Part shown: positions 25,146 to 32,945 of the stretch, piece by piece
Position numbering within the stretch: position 1 is the stretch's first letter
Layout: each line of letters starts with the position of its first letter
Origin: Dokdonella immobilis
GTDB taxonomy: Bacteria > Pseudomonadota > Gammaproteobacteria > Xanthomonadales > Rhodanobacteraceae
Length of the DNA stretch: 64,000 bases
Assembly: GCF_900115085.1 (NCBI RefSeq)
Contig: NZ_FOVF01000024.1
Location: 1-64,000, forward strand
Direction: 5' to 3'
Notes under the pieces: model-generated
What the model was told of the DNA's origin: nothing
Databases searched by the model: none
The model's input: the letters and a program-made list of their open reading frames with translations, nothing else
Program-made: the position numbers and the translations under genes

Positions 25146-25253
25146 TGCCGACGCGGTATCACTGCGTAGGATCACCCGGGACGCCCGCCCCGGGGCCGGA
25201 GCGGAAACGCGACCGCGCAAGCGGCATCCCATTTCGAACCGGAGGATACGACC

Positions 25254-25697
25254 ATGACCCAACTCACACGCTGGAACCCGTTCAGGGCGGCGCGCCTCGA
25301 ACCCATGACAACTTTCGACGACTTCTTCCGCGGTCTCGGCAATCGCCCGATGTGGCGCGATCTCGATATCGCCGCCGACATGCGCATCGACGTGACCGAG
25401 GATGAGGGATCGTTCTCGGTGAAGGCGGACATTCCCGGCGTCGACAAGAAGGACATCGATGTCTCGGTCGAAGGCAACCAGGTTTCGATCAGCGCCGAAG
25501 TCAAGCGCGAGACGAGCAAGAAGGACGAGGACAAGGAAATCTGCACCGAGCGCTATTACGGAAAGGTGTATCGGGCATTCACGTTGCCGAGCGACATCGA
25601 CAGCGCCAAGGCCGACGCGCGCTACGACAACGGCGTGCTGACCCTGACATTGCCGAAAAAGAAGAACGGCAGCTCGCGCAAGGTATCGATCAGCTGA
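25254..25697 (+). CDS. Small heat-shock protein, Hsp20/alpha-crystallin family
   Basis: A 147-residue chaperone that holds unfolding proteins. The N-terminal region (FDDFFRG) precedes the alpha-crystallin domain (about residues 40-135), with IRVDVTEDEG-type strands, the ADIPGVDKKDIDVSVEGN loop and the closing RYDNGVLTLTLPKK signature. ATG 25254 has GGAGGA upstream. Monocistronic between box 6 and a strong hairpin at 25709. Confidence 0.93.
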   Translation: MTQLTRWNPFRAARLEPMTTFDDFFRGLGNRPMWRDLDIAADMRIDVTEDEGSFSVKADIPGVDKKDIDVSVEGNQVSISAEVKRETSKKDEDKEICTERYYGKVYRAFTLPSDIDSAKADARYDNGVLTLTLPKKKNGSSRKVSIS

Positions 25698-25708
25698 AGC
25701 ACCGTTCC

Positions 25709-25742
25709 GCCGGCCCGCCGAGAACTTTCAGCGCGGGCCGGC
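25709..25742 (+). terminator. Hairpin downstream of hsp20
   Basis: A perfect 10-bp GCCGGCCCGC/GCGGGCCGGC stem with a 14-nt loop begins 11 bp after the hsp20 stop. There is no T-run, so it is a terminator or mRNA-stabilising hairpin by position. Confidence 0.5.
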
Positions 25743-25956
25743 GACCTTGGTGTGGCGCCGGCATGCGGTCCGGGATAATGGAGGAACGCCTGCCGTCGTG
25801 GCCGGAATCGGCGCGATCTCCGCGCGTGTCACTGCGCCTGTCGCCCACGCGCCGCTGCGCAAGCCGCTACCCAGGCGGCCGCGTCCCTGCGAAGGGAGTC
25901 GCATGAGGGGTGGGCCGGGACGATGTCGCTACGCGCGTTCGCTTCGCGCGCCGCGC

Positions 25957-26406
25957 TCACGCGAAGGCCTCGTCCGGCAAGTGTCCACGGAGGTCATGGG
26001 TGGCCAGCCCGGTCAGGTCGTGTCCGACTTCGCCGATGACGCAATCAAGCAGCGCCTTGTCGAGCGCGTCGCGCAAGAAGCCGAGGAAGCGCGGCGGCGC
26101 CACGAGCACGAGCCGATCGAAGCTGTGCTTGTCATGTCCGCGAACGAGCGCGTCGCGGAGAAGGCGCGCGAAGCGCGTCGCGGTCTTGTCGTGCAGCGAA
26201 GTATGCGGTTCGATCGCGTGGCGTGTGCCGCCGACGCTCTCGTGGACCCGGGGCGGTCGATCGGATTCGAGATCCCGTCCGGCGGCGCGGCCCTCGGGGT
26301 CCGCGAAACATGCCACTTCGCGCAGCCCGCCGTCCGGGCCCACGTCGAGAATCCGCGCCTGGGCGCGATCGGCTACGAGAATCCAGGTGGTCGGGTGTGC
26401 CGGCAT
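25957..26406 (-). CDS. Host-attachment-like protein (AtsE/Host_attach family)
   Basis: A 149-residue protein with the family pattern: N-terminal TTWILVADRAQARIL, central HDKTATRFARLLRDAL and LVLVAPPRFLGFLRDALDKAL, ending GHDLTGLATHDLRGHLPD. The fold is related to eRF1/baeRF-type domains. The 'host attachment' label comes from Agrobacterium, and a ribosome-rescue-like role has been proposed for related folds. I chose ATG 26406 (GGAG upstream), 69.5 bp from the centre of box 7. It shares that box with the divergent small gene at 26533. Confidence 0.75.
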   Translation of the reverse strand: MPAHPTTWILVADRAQARILDVGPDGGLREVACFADPEGRAAGRDLESDRPPRVHESVGGTRHAIEPHTSLHDKTATRFARLLRDALVRGHDKHSFDRLVLVAPPRFLGFLRDALDKALLDCVIGEVGHDLTGLATHDLRGHLPDEAFA

Positions 26407-26468
26407 GTCGTTCTCCATTCGGTGGGTTCGCGGTGGTTGCCAGACTACGCAGCGCGCCATGCCATGCA

Positions 26469-26482
26469 TTGATCCGCGTCAA
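26469..26482. promoter_or_regulatory. FNR/Dnr-type box TTGAT-CCGC-GTCAA, bidirectional (box 7)
   Basis: Centre 69.5 bp from the minus-strand start at 26406 and 57.5 bp from the plus-strand start at 26533. CACCCT begins 22 bp beyond the box on the plus strand, supporting the small plus-strand gene as a real transcript. Confidence 0.72.
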
Positions 26483-26532
26483 TGCCGTGCAACCCCCATG
26501 CAGGCACCCTGTGAAACAAGCGAGGAGATGAC

Positions 26533-26823
26533 ATGACCCTGTTGCGATTCCGCCTTACCGGCAGCATCGACGATGCGGCCGAACTGATCACCGCGCTGCA
26601 CGCGGTCGATGCGGTCGAGCATGTCGAGGAAGTCGCCGACCTGATGCCGCACATGGACGATGAGGATTCGAGCTCGGCCGGGCTCCCGGACGATATCGGG
26701 CCTGGCGTGCATGACATCGAGGTCGATGTGCCGAACGCCCGCGCAGCCCGGCAGGTGCGCCTGATCGCCGAGCAGCTCGCGCTGGATCGCGGGATGTCGA
26801 TCGAATTGCTAGGGAGGGCCTGA
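26533..26823 (+). CDS. Small acidic protein of unknown function
   Basis: A 96-residue acidic protein (GSIDDAAELITALHAVDAVE, MPHMDDEDSS, VDVPNARAARQVRLIAEQLA) with no Cys, signal peptide or membrane segment. It has a ferredoxin-like-fold feel (strand-helix-strand), but I know no family. AGGAGA lies upstream of ATG 26533, and it sits 57.5 bp from box 7. Its stop codon lies inside the left arm of the inverted-repeat element at 26811-27005, so the element inserted at, or forms, its 3' end. Confidence 0.55.
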   Translation: MTLLRFRLTGSIDDAAELITALHAVDAVEHVEEVADLMPHMDDEDSSSAGLPDDIGPGVHDIEVDVPNARAARQVRLIAEQLALDRGMSIELLGRA

Positions 26824-27005
26824 TCAAGTAGCAAAGTCGTCATGGCGTTCAGAAAGTTTTCCACATGCGCCGCGTGGCGACGTCAAGGCTGGTTGCCCTG
26901 ACGAGGCGCGCGGTGCATGTGGGGAGCCTTCTGGACGCCACCTCTTCAGCATCCAATCAATCAGTTGGGCGACGTGACGACTTGCTACTTGATCAGACCC
27001 TCCCT
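26811..27005. repeat. 195-bp inverted-repeat element (MITE-like or giant hairpin)
   Basis: The left end (26811-26842, starting AGGGAGGGCCTGATCAAG) and the reverse complement of the right end (26975-27005, starting AGGGAGGGTCTGATCAAG) match at all but two positions over about 31 bp. A second inner pair (left 26843-26874; right about 26908-26940) continues the symmetry with about 80% identity. A 34-bp insertion (26941-26974) separates the two blocks on the right. The element sits between the stop of the gene at 26533 and the end of the minus-strand permease gene. No transposase is encoded inside. It could be a decayed non-autonomous element or a bidirectional terminator. Confidence 0.75.
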
Positions 27006-27041
27006 GGACGAATTCTGATCCGACGCGGGGCATTCGCCGGG

Positions 27042-28253
27042 TCACTCGTGCCGTAGCGCCTCGATCGGGTCCAGGCGCGCGGCACGTCGGGCCGGGAAGT
27101 AGCCGAAGATCACGCCGATGGCCGCGGAGAACGCGAAGGCGAGCACGTTGATCGGCGGGTTGAAAAGGAACGGAACCTGCATGGCGTGGGCGCCGGCCGC
27201 CGCACCCACCGCGGCGAGGGCGATGCCGATCAGGCCGCCGAGCGAGGACAATACGACCGCTTCGATCAGGAACTGGGCCAGCACTTCGCGCTCGAGCGCA
27301 CCGATGGCGAGGCGGATGCCGATCTCGCGCGTGCGTTCGGTGACCGACACCAGCATGATGTTCATGATGCCGATGCCGCCGACGAGAAGACTGACGGCGG
27401 CCACCGCGCCGAGCAGGTAGGTCATCACCCGCGTCGTGCTCGACAGCGTCTCGGCGATCTGGCGCGTGTCGAGAACGTTGAAGTCGTCGTTCTCGTTCGC
27501 CGCGATGTGGCGCCGCTCACGCATGAGCTCTTCGATCTGCATCTTCGCCCGCTCGACGGATGACGAGGCCGCCACCGAAACGAAGATCGCAGCGACATCC
27601 TGGCTGCCGATCAGCCGGCGCTGCACGGTCCGCAACGGCATCACGACGAGGTCGTCCTGGTCCATGCCCATCGCGGCCTGTCCCTTCGCGGCCAGAAGCC
27701 CGATGACCTCGCACGCGAACTGCTTCACGCGGATGCTGCCCCCGATCGGGTTCTCGCTGCCGAACAGTTCGCGGCGCACCGTTTCGCCGATCACGCAGAC
27801 GGCACTGCCGGAGCGTTCCTCGGTTTCGCTGAACGATCGGCCGCTGATCGGCTGCCAACTGCGTGCCGCGAGATACGCGTTGCCCGACCCGGTGACGACG
27901 GTCGACCAGTTGTTGGAGAGGTGAACGATGGTGACGTTGGTCGAGACGGAAGGGGCGACGGCCTCGAGCCCGCCGATCTGCTCGCGGATCGCCTCCGCGT
28001 CAGCCACCCTGAAAGATGGAGATCCCGCGGCGTCGCGCCCGCCCATCAGGCGTTGGCCGGGACGCACGATCAGCATGTTGCTGCCGAGGCTGGCGATCTG
28101 GTCCGACACGGCCTGGGTGGCGCCGTTTCCGAGCGTCACCATCGTCACCACCGCACCGACCCCGATGACGATGCCGAGGACGGTGAGGAACGAGCGCAGC
28201 AGGTTCCTGCGGATCTCCTTCAGGGAGAGCATCAGGGCGTTCCAGCCCATCAT
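27042..28253 (-). CDS. MacB-like ABC transporter permease
   Basis: A 403-residue FtsX/MacB-type permease. It has an N-terminal TM helix (LLRSFLTVLGIVIGVGAVVTMV), a large periplasmic MacB core domain (about residues 50-250), and three C-terminal TM helices (YLLGAVAAVSLLVGGIGIMNIML, then VVLSSLGGLIGIALAAVG and LAFAFSAAIGVIFGY). It ends with the classic ARRAARLDPIEALRHE cytoplasmic tail. It couples ATP use to export or envelope stress release by mechanotransmission with an adaptor and TolC-like channel. Overlaps the ATPase gene by 4 bp (ATGA). Confidence 0.9.
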   Translation of the reverse strand: MMGWNALMLSLKEIRRNLLRSFLTVLGIVIGVGAVVTMVTLGNGATQAVSDQIASLGSNMLIVRPGQRLMGGRDAAGSPSFRVADAEAIREQIGGLEAVAPSVSTNVTIVHLSNNWSTVVTGSGNAYLAARSWQPISGRSFSETEERSGSAVCVIGETVRRELFGSENPIGGSIRVKQFACEVIGLLAAKGQAAMGMDQDDLVVMPLRTVQRRLIGSQDVAAIFVSVAASSSVERAKMQIEELMRERRHIAANENDDFNVLDTRQIAETLSSTTRVMTYLLGAVAAVSLLVGGIGIMNIMLVSVTERTREIGIRLAIGALEREVLAQFLIEAVVLSSLGGLIGIALAAVGAAAGAHAMQVPFLFNPPINVLAFAFSAAIGVIFGYFPARRAARLDPIEALRHE

Positions 28254-28978
28254 GGCACGGTCCGTTCGCGTCGCGTGTCGCTCTCGATCCGGCCATCGAC
28301 GAAGCGGATGACGCGATCGGCATAGGCGGCCATGTCCGGCTCGTGCGTGACCATCAATACCGTGATGCCCCGATCCCGATTCAATGCGGCGATGACGTCC
28401 ATGATCTCGCGGCTTCGCTGCGTGTCGAGGTTGCCAGTCGGCTCGTCGGCGAGCAGCATCGCGGGATGGGTCACGATCGCCCTGGCGATCGCGGCCCGTT
28501 GCTGCTGTCCGCCCGAAAGCTGCGAGGGCGTATGCGATGCGCGGTCGGCGATGCCGACCGCATCGAGCGCGGCCAGTGCGGCCGTGCGTCGTGCGCTCGC
28601 CGGCTCTCCTCGATACAACAAGGGTAACTCGACGTTCTCGAGCGCCGATGTTCTTGCCAGCAGGTTGTAGCCCTGGAACACGAAGCCAAGATAGTTGCGG
28701 CGCAACAGCGCGCGCTGGTTTCGCGACAGCCGTTCGACCGCGACGCCGCGAAAGAGGTACGAGCCGCCCGATGCGACGTCGAGGCAGCCGATGATGTTCA
28801 TGGCGGTCGACTTGCCCGACCCGCTCGGGCCCATGATCGCGACGAACTCGCCACTTTCGACCGCGAGATCGATGCCGCGAAGCGCCTGCAGCGCGGCATC
28901 GCCGGTGCCGTAGGTCTTGGTCACGCCGACCAGGCGGATCAGCGGCGGCGTGCTGGCCGGCCTCGCCGCGTCATTCAC
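28250..28978 (-). CDS. ABC transporter ATP-binding protein, MacB/LolD type
   Basis: A 242-residue nucleotide-binding subunit: Walker A GPSGSGKS (about residue 51), Q-loop FVFQGYNLL, signature LSGGQQQR, Walker B LLADEPTG, H-loop VTHEPD. In E. coli MacB the ATPase and permease are fused; here they are separate, overlapping genes, as in many gammaproteobacterial homologues. It overlaps the adaptor gene upstream and the permease gene downstream by 4 bp each. Confidence 0.92.
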   Translation of the reverse strand: MNDAARPASTPPLIRLVGVTKTYGTGDAALQALRGIDLAVESGEFVAIMGPSGSGKSTAMNIIGCLDVASGGSYLFRGVAVERLSRNQRALLRRNYLGFVFQGYNLLARTSALENVELPLLYRGEPASARRTAALAALDAVGIADRASHTPSQLSGGQQQRAAIARAIVTHPAMLLADEPTGNLDTQRSREIMDVIAALNRDRGITVLMVTHEPDMAAYADRVIRFVDGRIESDTRRERTVP

Positions 28979-30300
28979 GACGAGCTTCCGGAAAGACCCG
29001 TGATGACGAGGGCGCCTTCGGCGAGCGCCGAATCGGCCACCTCGGTGGAGCGCCCATCGGTTGCCCCGATCGTCACCGCGACCGGGCTCGGCACGCCGTC
29101 GCGCAGGATCCAGACTTCGCGCTGCGGACCCATCGTCCGCTTCGTCGCGGGCTTGCTCGTCGGGTGTGGTGGGCGTGGCAGCAAGCGACTGATGAAGCTT
29201 CTGCCCGTCGTCGGTGCAAGCTCGGAGGATGGCGGCGCGAAGCGAAGCGCGCCGCTCGGCACGAGGAGGACGCCGCGGCGCTCGGCCGTGACGATCTCGG
29301 CGGTCGCGGTCATGCCCGGTCGAAGGCTGAGATCGTCGTTGTCGACGCTCAGCACGGTCAGGTAGGAAACCACGCCATCCTTGATGCGGGAACCGAGGCC
29401 GACGCGCTGGATGGTCGCAGGATACCTGCGGCCCGGATACGCATCGACCGTGAACATCGCCGCTTGCCCTTCGTGCACCTGGCCGACATCGGCTTCGTCG
29501 ACATCGACCTGGAGTTCCATCTGCGAGAGGTTCTCGGCCAGGGTGAACAGCACCGGCGCCTGCAACGAAGCGGCGACCGTCTGGCCCGGCTCGATGGCTC
29601 GCGTCAACACGACGCCGTCGATCGGAGCCCTGATCGAAGCCTTGGAGAGGTTGGTTTCCTCGGTGCCGAGTGCCGCGCGGGCCTGTGAAATCGCCGCCTT
29701 CGCTCCGGCCACGTCGGCGACGGCGCGATCGAGCGCGGCGCGGGCGGCGTCGATGTCCGTCCTGGCGGGAATCGAGCCGTGGCTGATCTTCGCCATCGCT
29801 TCGAGGCGATCGAAATAGAGGCGCTTCTCGGTCGCTGTCGCGGCAGCCTGTGCCGCCGAGGCTTGCGCGGCCGCCAACGCGCCCTTGGCCCTTGCGATCT
29901 GGTCGCGCAGGCGCGAAACGTCGAGTTGCGCGAGCACCTGCCCGCGGGTCACGCGATCGTTTTCGTCGACCAGCACCGCTTCGATCGTCCCCGAGAGTTC
30001 GCTGCCGACTTCGATGGCGTGGGTGGGCTGCACGTTGCCGGTTGCCGAGACGAGGACGGTCAGGTCGCCGCGTCGGACGGCTTCGGTCAGATAGACGGGC
30101 GCCGCCGCATCGTTGCCGCGTCGCACCAGCAGGGCGCCCAGCACGATGACCAGGAGCAGCGCGAGGATGAACAGCCAGCGTCGAAGCGGACGCTTCGCGC
30201 GCGCTGCGCCGATGCCGAGCAGGGATTCGAGCTGACGCGATGCCTCGCCTTTCGTCGGGGGCAGGGGCACCTCGTCGCGGCGCGGATCATTGGGACTCAT
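28975..30300 (-). CDS. MacA/HlyD-like periplasmic adaptor
   Basis: A 441-residue membrane-fusion protein. It has a cytoplasmic N-terminal tail, a single TM anchor (about residues 42-62, WLFILALLLVIVLGALLV), and a lipoyl half-motif (VQPTHAIEVGSELSGTIEAV). A long alpha-hairpin (about residues 125-215), a second lipoyl half and beta-barrel (GQTVAASLQAPVLFTLAE), and a membrane-proximal domain follow. It links the MacB-type transporter to an outer-membrane channel. ATG 30300 overlaps the stop of a 66-residue frame (ATGA). The operon adaptor-ATPase-permease is headed by that frame and box 8. Confidence 0.9.
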   Translation of the reverse strand: MSPNDPRRDEVPLPPTKGEASRQLESLLGIGAARAKRPLRRWLFILALLLVIVLGALLVRRGNDAAAPVYLTEAVRRGDLTVLVSATGNVQPTHAIEVGSELSGTIEAVLVDENDRVTRGQVLAQLDVSRLRDQIARAKGALAAAQASAAQAAATATEKRLYFDRLEAMAKISHGSIPARTDIDAARAALDRAVADVAGAKAAISQARAALGTEETNLSKASIRAPIDGVVLTRAIEPGQTVAASLQAPVLFTLAENLSQMELQVDVDEADVGQVHEGQAAMFTVDAYPGRRYPATIQRVGLGSRIKDGVVSYLTVLSVDNDDLSLRPGMTATAEIVTAERRGVLLVPSGALRFAPPSSELAPTTGRSFISRLLPRPPHPTSKPATKRTMGPQREVWILRDGVPSPVAVTIGATDGRSTEVADSALAEGALVITGLSGSSS

Positions 30301-30497
30301 GGGTTCGGTCCGCGTGGCCGAAAATGTTTCGGAGCGGTGCCTCGGTCAGCTCGGAAGCGGGCATTCGATGGCGTCAGCCATCGCGGCCCGTTCCGGCTTT
30401 CGGCGCCCATCCCAATGAGCGTCGCGAATTCGGCTGGCGCGACCTTGCGCGGCTGCGTGCTTGCACTTGTCTTGGCACCGAGGGGTTCGGTGTACAT
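30297..30497 (-). CDS. Putative 66-residue leader protein of the MacAB-like operon
   Basis: A small basic frame (MYTEPLGAKTSASTQ..., ending FRPRGPNP) with a GGAGA ribosome site. Its ATG is 61.5 bp from the centre of box 8. Its TGA overlaps the adaptor ATG as ATGA. No family recognised. Spacing from the box, the ribosome site and the overlap together make it a likely first gene of the operon. Confidence 0.5.
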   Translation of the reverse strand: MYTEPLGAKTSASTQPRKVAPAEFATLIGMGAESRNGPRWLTPSNARFRADRGTAPKHFRPRGPNP

Positions 30498-30551
30498 CGG
30501 GAAGTCTCCGGCGGACGAATGCCACTGTGCCGGGAATCGCCGACGGCCTCC

Positions 30552-30565
30552 TTGACCACGATCAA
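30552..30565 (-). promoter_or_regulatory. FNR/Dnr-type box TTGAC-CACG-ATCAA (box 8)
   Basis: Centre 61.5 bp from the small frame at 30497, with CACAGT beginning 22 bp beyond the box on the minus strand. It controls the MacAB-like operon. Confidence 0.7.
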
Positions 30566-30625
30566 GCCATGCGCCTCGCTGCACGAACGCATGCACGAGC
30601 TGTCCTGGCCGGTGCGGATGCATGT

Positions 30626-30639
30626 TTGACCCTGGTCAA
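30626..30639 (+). promoter_or_regulatory. FNR/Dnr-type box TTGAC-CCTG-GTCAA (box 9)
   Basis: Centre 85.5 bp upstream of the DUF883 gene at 30718; CATCGT begins 22 bp beyond the box. Only 74 bp from box 8, so the two divergent promoters use separate sites. Confidence 0.75.
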
Positions 30640-30717
30640 TGTCCGGCCCGGGTGGAGCGCGCATCGTGCCCTCGACACTGGCTCGCGTTCCGCGGCCGAT
30701 GAACGAAGGAGACTCAC

Positions 30718-31035
30718 ATGTACGGATCCAACCGATCGACACCGGAGCGTCGCCGGCTCCGCGAGAGCTTCGAGGATGTCATGGAAGCGGCGGAGGACCT
30801 GCTGGCGGCGACCACGAGCGAAACCAACGCCGAATATCGCAAGGTGCGCGACGCACTCGAAGCCAGGGTTGGCGCGGCAAAGGAGCGAATCCGCGAGCGC
30901 GCACGCGACGTCGCCGACGAGACGAGGGAGATCGGCAGGCGTGGCGACGAGTTCGTGCACGTCAATCCGTGGACCTCGATCGGCATCGGCGCCGGCGTCG
31001 GTCTCCTGCTCGGTCTCGTGCTGCGCCGGCACTGA
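30718..31035 (+). CDS. DUF883/ElaB-YqjD family membrane-anchored protein
   Basis: A 105-residue protein with a long amphipathic helix (about residues 10-75, Glu/Arg/Ala rich) and one C-terminal TM segment (TSIGIGAGVGLLLGLVLRR). In E. coli, ElaB and YqjD anchor ribosomes to the inner membrane in stationary phase, which fits the hibernation theme of this cluster. ATG 30718 has an AAGGAG site. Confidence 0.85.
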   Translation: MYGSNRSTPERRRLRESFEDVMEAAEDLLAATTSETNAEYRKVRDALEARVGAAKERIRERARDVADETREIGRRGDEFVHVNPWTSIGIGAGVGLLLGLVLRRH

Positions 31036-31170
31036 GCGAGCAAGAGCTTCGATCGGGACGCGCCACGCGGCGACTGACCGGTTCGCTGCCGCAGTTCTCG
31101 GCGCTCCTGCTCGAATGGCTGCACGCGAATCCCGCGCCGGGCCGTCGCCCGCGAACGGCGCGCGACGACT

Positions 31171-31719
31171 TCACTCGATGATCAGCTCGAAGGTCAGCAC
31201 GTTGGGATCTTCCGGGTCCGGCCGGCTGCGGAATCCAAGATGCTCGGCGAGCCGATGCGTGTCGGCGCAGCGCGCGGCATCGCTCGCATACATGCGCCGG
31301 ATGCCGCGCGTGCGCGCAATGTCGATCAGGTGCCGCATCAGCAATCGCCCGATGCCACGACGTTTCCAGTCCGGATCGACGGCGACCGCGCAGTCGCAAT
31401 GGGTGCCGTCATCGCTGGCACGATAGCGCGCCACGCCGATCTCGGGACCGTCGGCCTGACCGGCAAGGGCGATCAGGGCCACTTCGGTGTCGGGGTCGAC
31501 GCGGGTCAGCTCGCGCACCACATCGGAATCGACATCCTTGATCAGGCCGAGAAACCGGTAGCCCTGGGCCTCGGGCGACAAGCGGGCGAGAAACGCGCGC
31601 TCCCGCACGAGATCGTCCGGCCCGATCGGGCGGATATGCACGCGATGCCCGTCGCCGAGACGCTCGGTCCAGCGCATCGCATCGATGTCGCGATCGGCAT
31701 CCTGTTGTGGTTTGCTCAT
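31171..31719 (-). CDS. GNAT-family N-acetyltransferase
   Basis: A 182-residue acetyltransferase. It has N-terminal HIRPIGPDD, the acetyl-CoA loop AVDPDWKRRGIGRLLMRHLI (Q/RxxGxG/A type) near residue 115, and a C-terminal HRLAEHLGFRSRPDP strand pair. It probably acetylates a protein lysine or small amine; the N-terminal text resembles the GNAT domains of Pat-type lysine acetyltransferases. ATG 31719 has GGAGAAG upstream and is 74.5 bp from the centre of box 10. The longer frame upstream is rejected because it would include the box. Confidence 0.85.
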   Translation of the reverse strand: MSKPQQDADRDIDAMRWTERLGDGHRVHIRPIGPDDLVRERAFLARLSPEAQGYRFLGLIKDVDSDVVRELTRVDPDTEVALIALAGQADGPEIGVARYRASDDGTHCDCAVAVDPDWKRRGIGRLLMRHLIDIARTRGIRRMYASDAARCADTHRLAEHLGFRSRPDPEDPNVLTFELIIE

Positions 31720-31786
31720 GGCGCTTCTCCCCGAGGGATGGCAGGCGGGCATGCTAGCCAGTATCGCGCCGCTTGCAGGCTGGGCC

Positions 31787-31800
31787 TTGATGCACGTCAA
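31787..31800 (-). promoter_or_regulatory. FNR/Dnr-type box, TTGAC-GTGC-ATCAA on minus strand (box 10)
   Basis: Centre 74.5 bp from the GNAT start at 31719; GATACT begins 21 bp beyond the box, identical to the -10 candidate of box 1. Confidence 0.75.
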
Positions 31801-31986
31801 CCCCGGGCGTGTCCCTGGCCATGGCGCGGTCTCCATGTCGTGCGAACCCGTCTTCGATGATCGCGAGCCGGTGGATCGGGTCCAACGCCCCCGGGTCGGG
31901 GGCCCGGGCAGACCCAATTCCGCCTCCCTCGGCAGGCGGCCTCTCGATCCAGCGAGGTCCATGCCCAGGATCGGTGATCGAAAGAC

Positions 31987-32000
31987 TTGATCGGGATCAA
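31987..32000 (+). promoter_or_regulatory. FNR/Dnr-type box TTGAT-CGGG-ATCAA (box 11)
   Basis: Perfect consensus arms, centre 62.5 bp from the Usp start at 32056. CCTACT begins 22 bp beyond. Confidence 0.77.
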
Positions 32001-32055
32001 CTGCGCAGTCCGCGAAAAGCCGCCTACTGGTCACCGTTCAATGCGGAAGTCCTCC

Positions 32056-32895
32056 ATGCCCAACGATCTGTTGCTACCGATGACCTCGACGGCCGGCGAC
32101 GCTGACGCACTCGCGGCGGGCATCGCTCTCGCGGACGCCTTCGGCGCCCGCCTCACCGTGCTCGAGATGGTGAGCCTGCCGAAGCTGGTCGGAAATCCGT
32201 GGGATCTCTCGCCGGACCTGGCTCTTGTCGACACCTACAAGCGCCTGCGCGCGCAAGCCGAGATCAATGTCGATCGCCTCAAGGCGCGCCTGGACGGGGG
32301 TGCGGTGGCGAACGAGGTCAGACTGGTCGAAGCTGCGTTCGCAGCGCCGGAAAGGGTCGCCGCCCACCATGCCCACTACGCCGACCTGTGCCTCGTCGCC
32401 GGGCCGGATGCCGGCGTCGACGGCGAACTGGCCAGGGCCTACTTCTCCGCCTTGCTGCTCGGTTCCGGCAGGCCGGTGCTGATGGTGCCGCCCGGTTCGC
32501 GGGCGCAATTGCCGGCGCACCGCGTCGTCGTTGCCTGGCGACCGTCGCGCGAATCCGCCCGAGCGATCCACGATGCCCTGCCGCTGCTCAAGCTCGCCGA
32601 CCACGTCGACGTCCTCGTCGTCGATGCCGCCGGTGGCGAGCTCTCGCACGGCGAGGAACCGGGTTCGGACGTCGCTGCGCACCTGGCCAGGGAAGGCGTC
32701 AAGGTGAACGTCGTGCGGCGCGATTCGGGTTCGCGCCCGGTGGGCTCGATACTGCTGGAACATGCGCGTGAAACCCTCGCCCAGATGATCGTGGCGGGCG
32801 GCTACGGCCATTCCAGGTTGCGCGAATGGGCGCTGGGCGGCGTGACGCGCGAATTGCTGATGTCCGCGCCGATTCCGGTGCTGTTTTCGCATTGA
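32056..32895 (+). CDS. Universal stress protein
   Basis: A 279-residue paralogue of the Usp at 11334-12176, with the nucleotide loop in the second half (GGYGHSRLREWALGG) and a degenerate first half. ATG 32056 (MPNDLLLPM) has GGAAG upstream and the usual box-to-start spacing; in-frame codons at 31987 and 32041 are rejected because one coincides with the box. Third Usp of the window. Confidence 0.88.
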   Translation: MPNDLLLPMTSTAGDADALAAGIALADAFGARLTVLEMVSLPKLVGNPWDLSPDLALVDTYKRLRAQAEINVDRLKARLDGGAVANEVRLVEAAFAAPERVAAHHAHYADLCLVAGPDAGVDGELARAYFSALLLGSGRPVLMVPPGSRAQLPAHRVVVAWRPSRESARAIHDALPLLKLADHVDVLVVDAAGGELSHGEEPGSDVAAHLAREGVKVNVVRRDSGSRPVGSILLEHARETLAQMIVAGGYGHSRLREWALGGVTRELLMSAPIPVLFSH

Positions 32896-32945
32896 GGCGC
32901 AAGGCTCGGCCGCGCCGATGGATCCGCCGCGCGCACCCGCCCGCT

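Noticed and set aside
25180-25257. Open frame ending in ATGA at the hsp20 start
   Set aside because: No ATG, GTG or TTG in frame after the predicted transcription start, so not counted among the leader frames.
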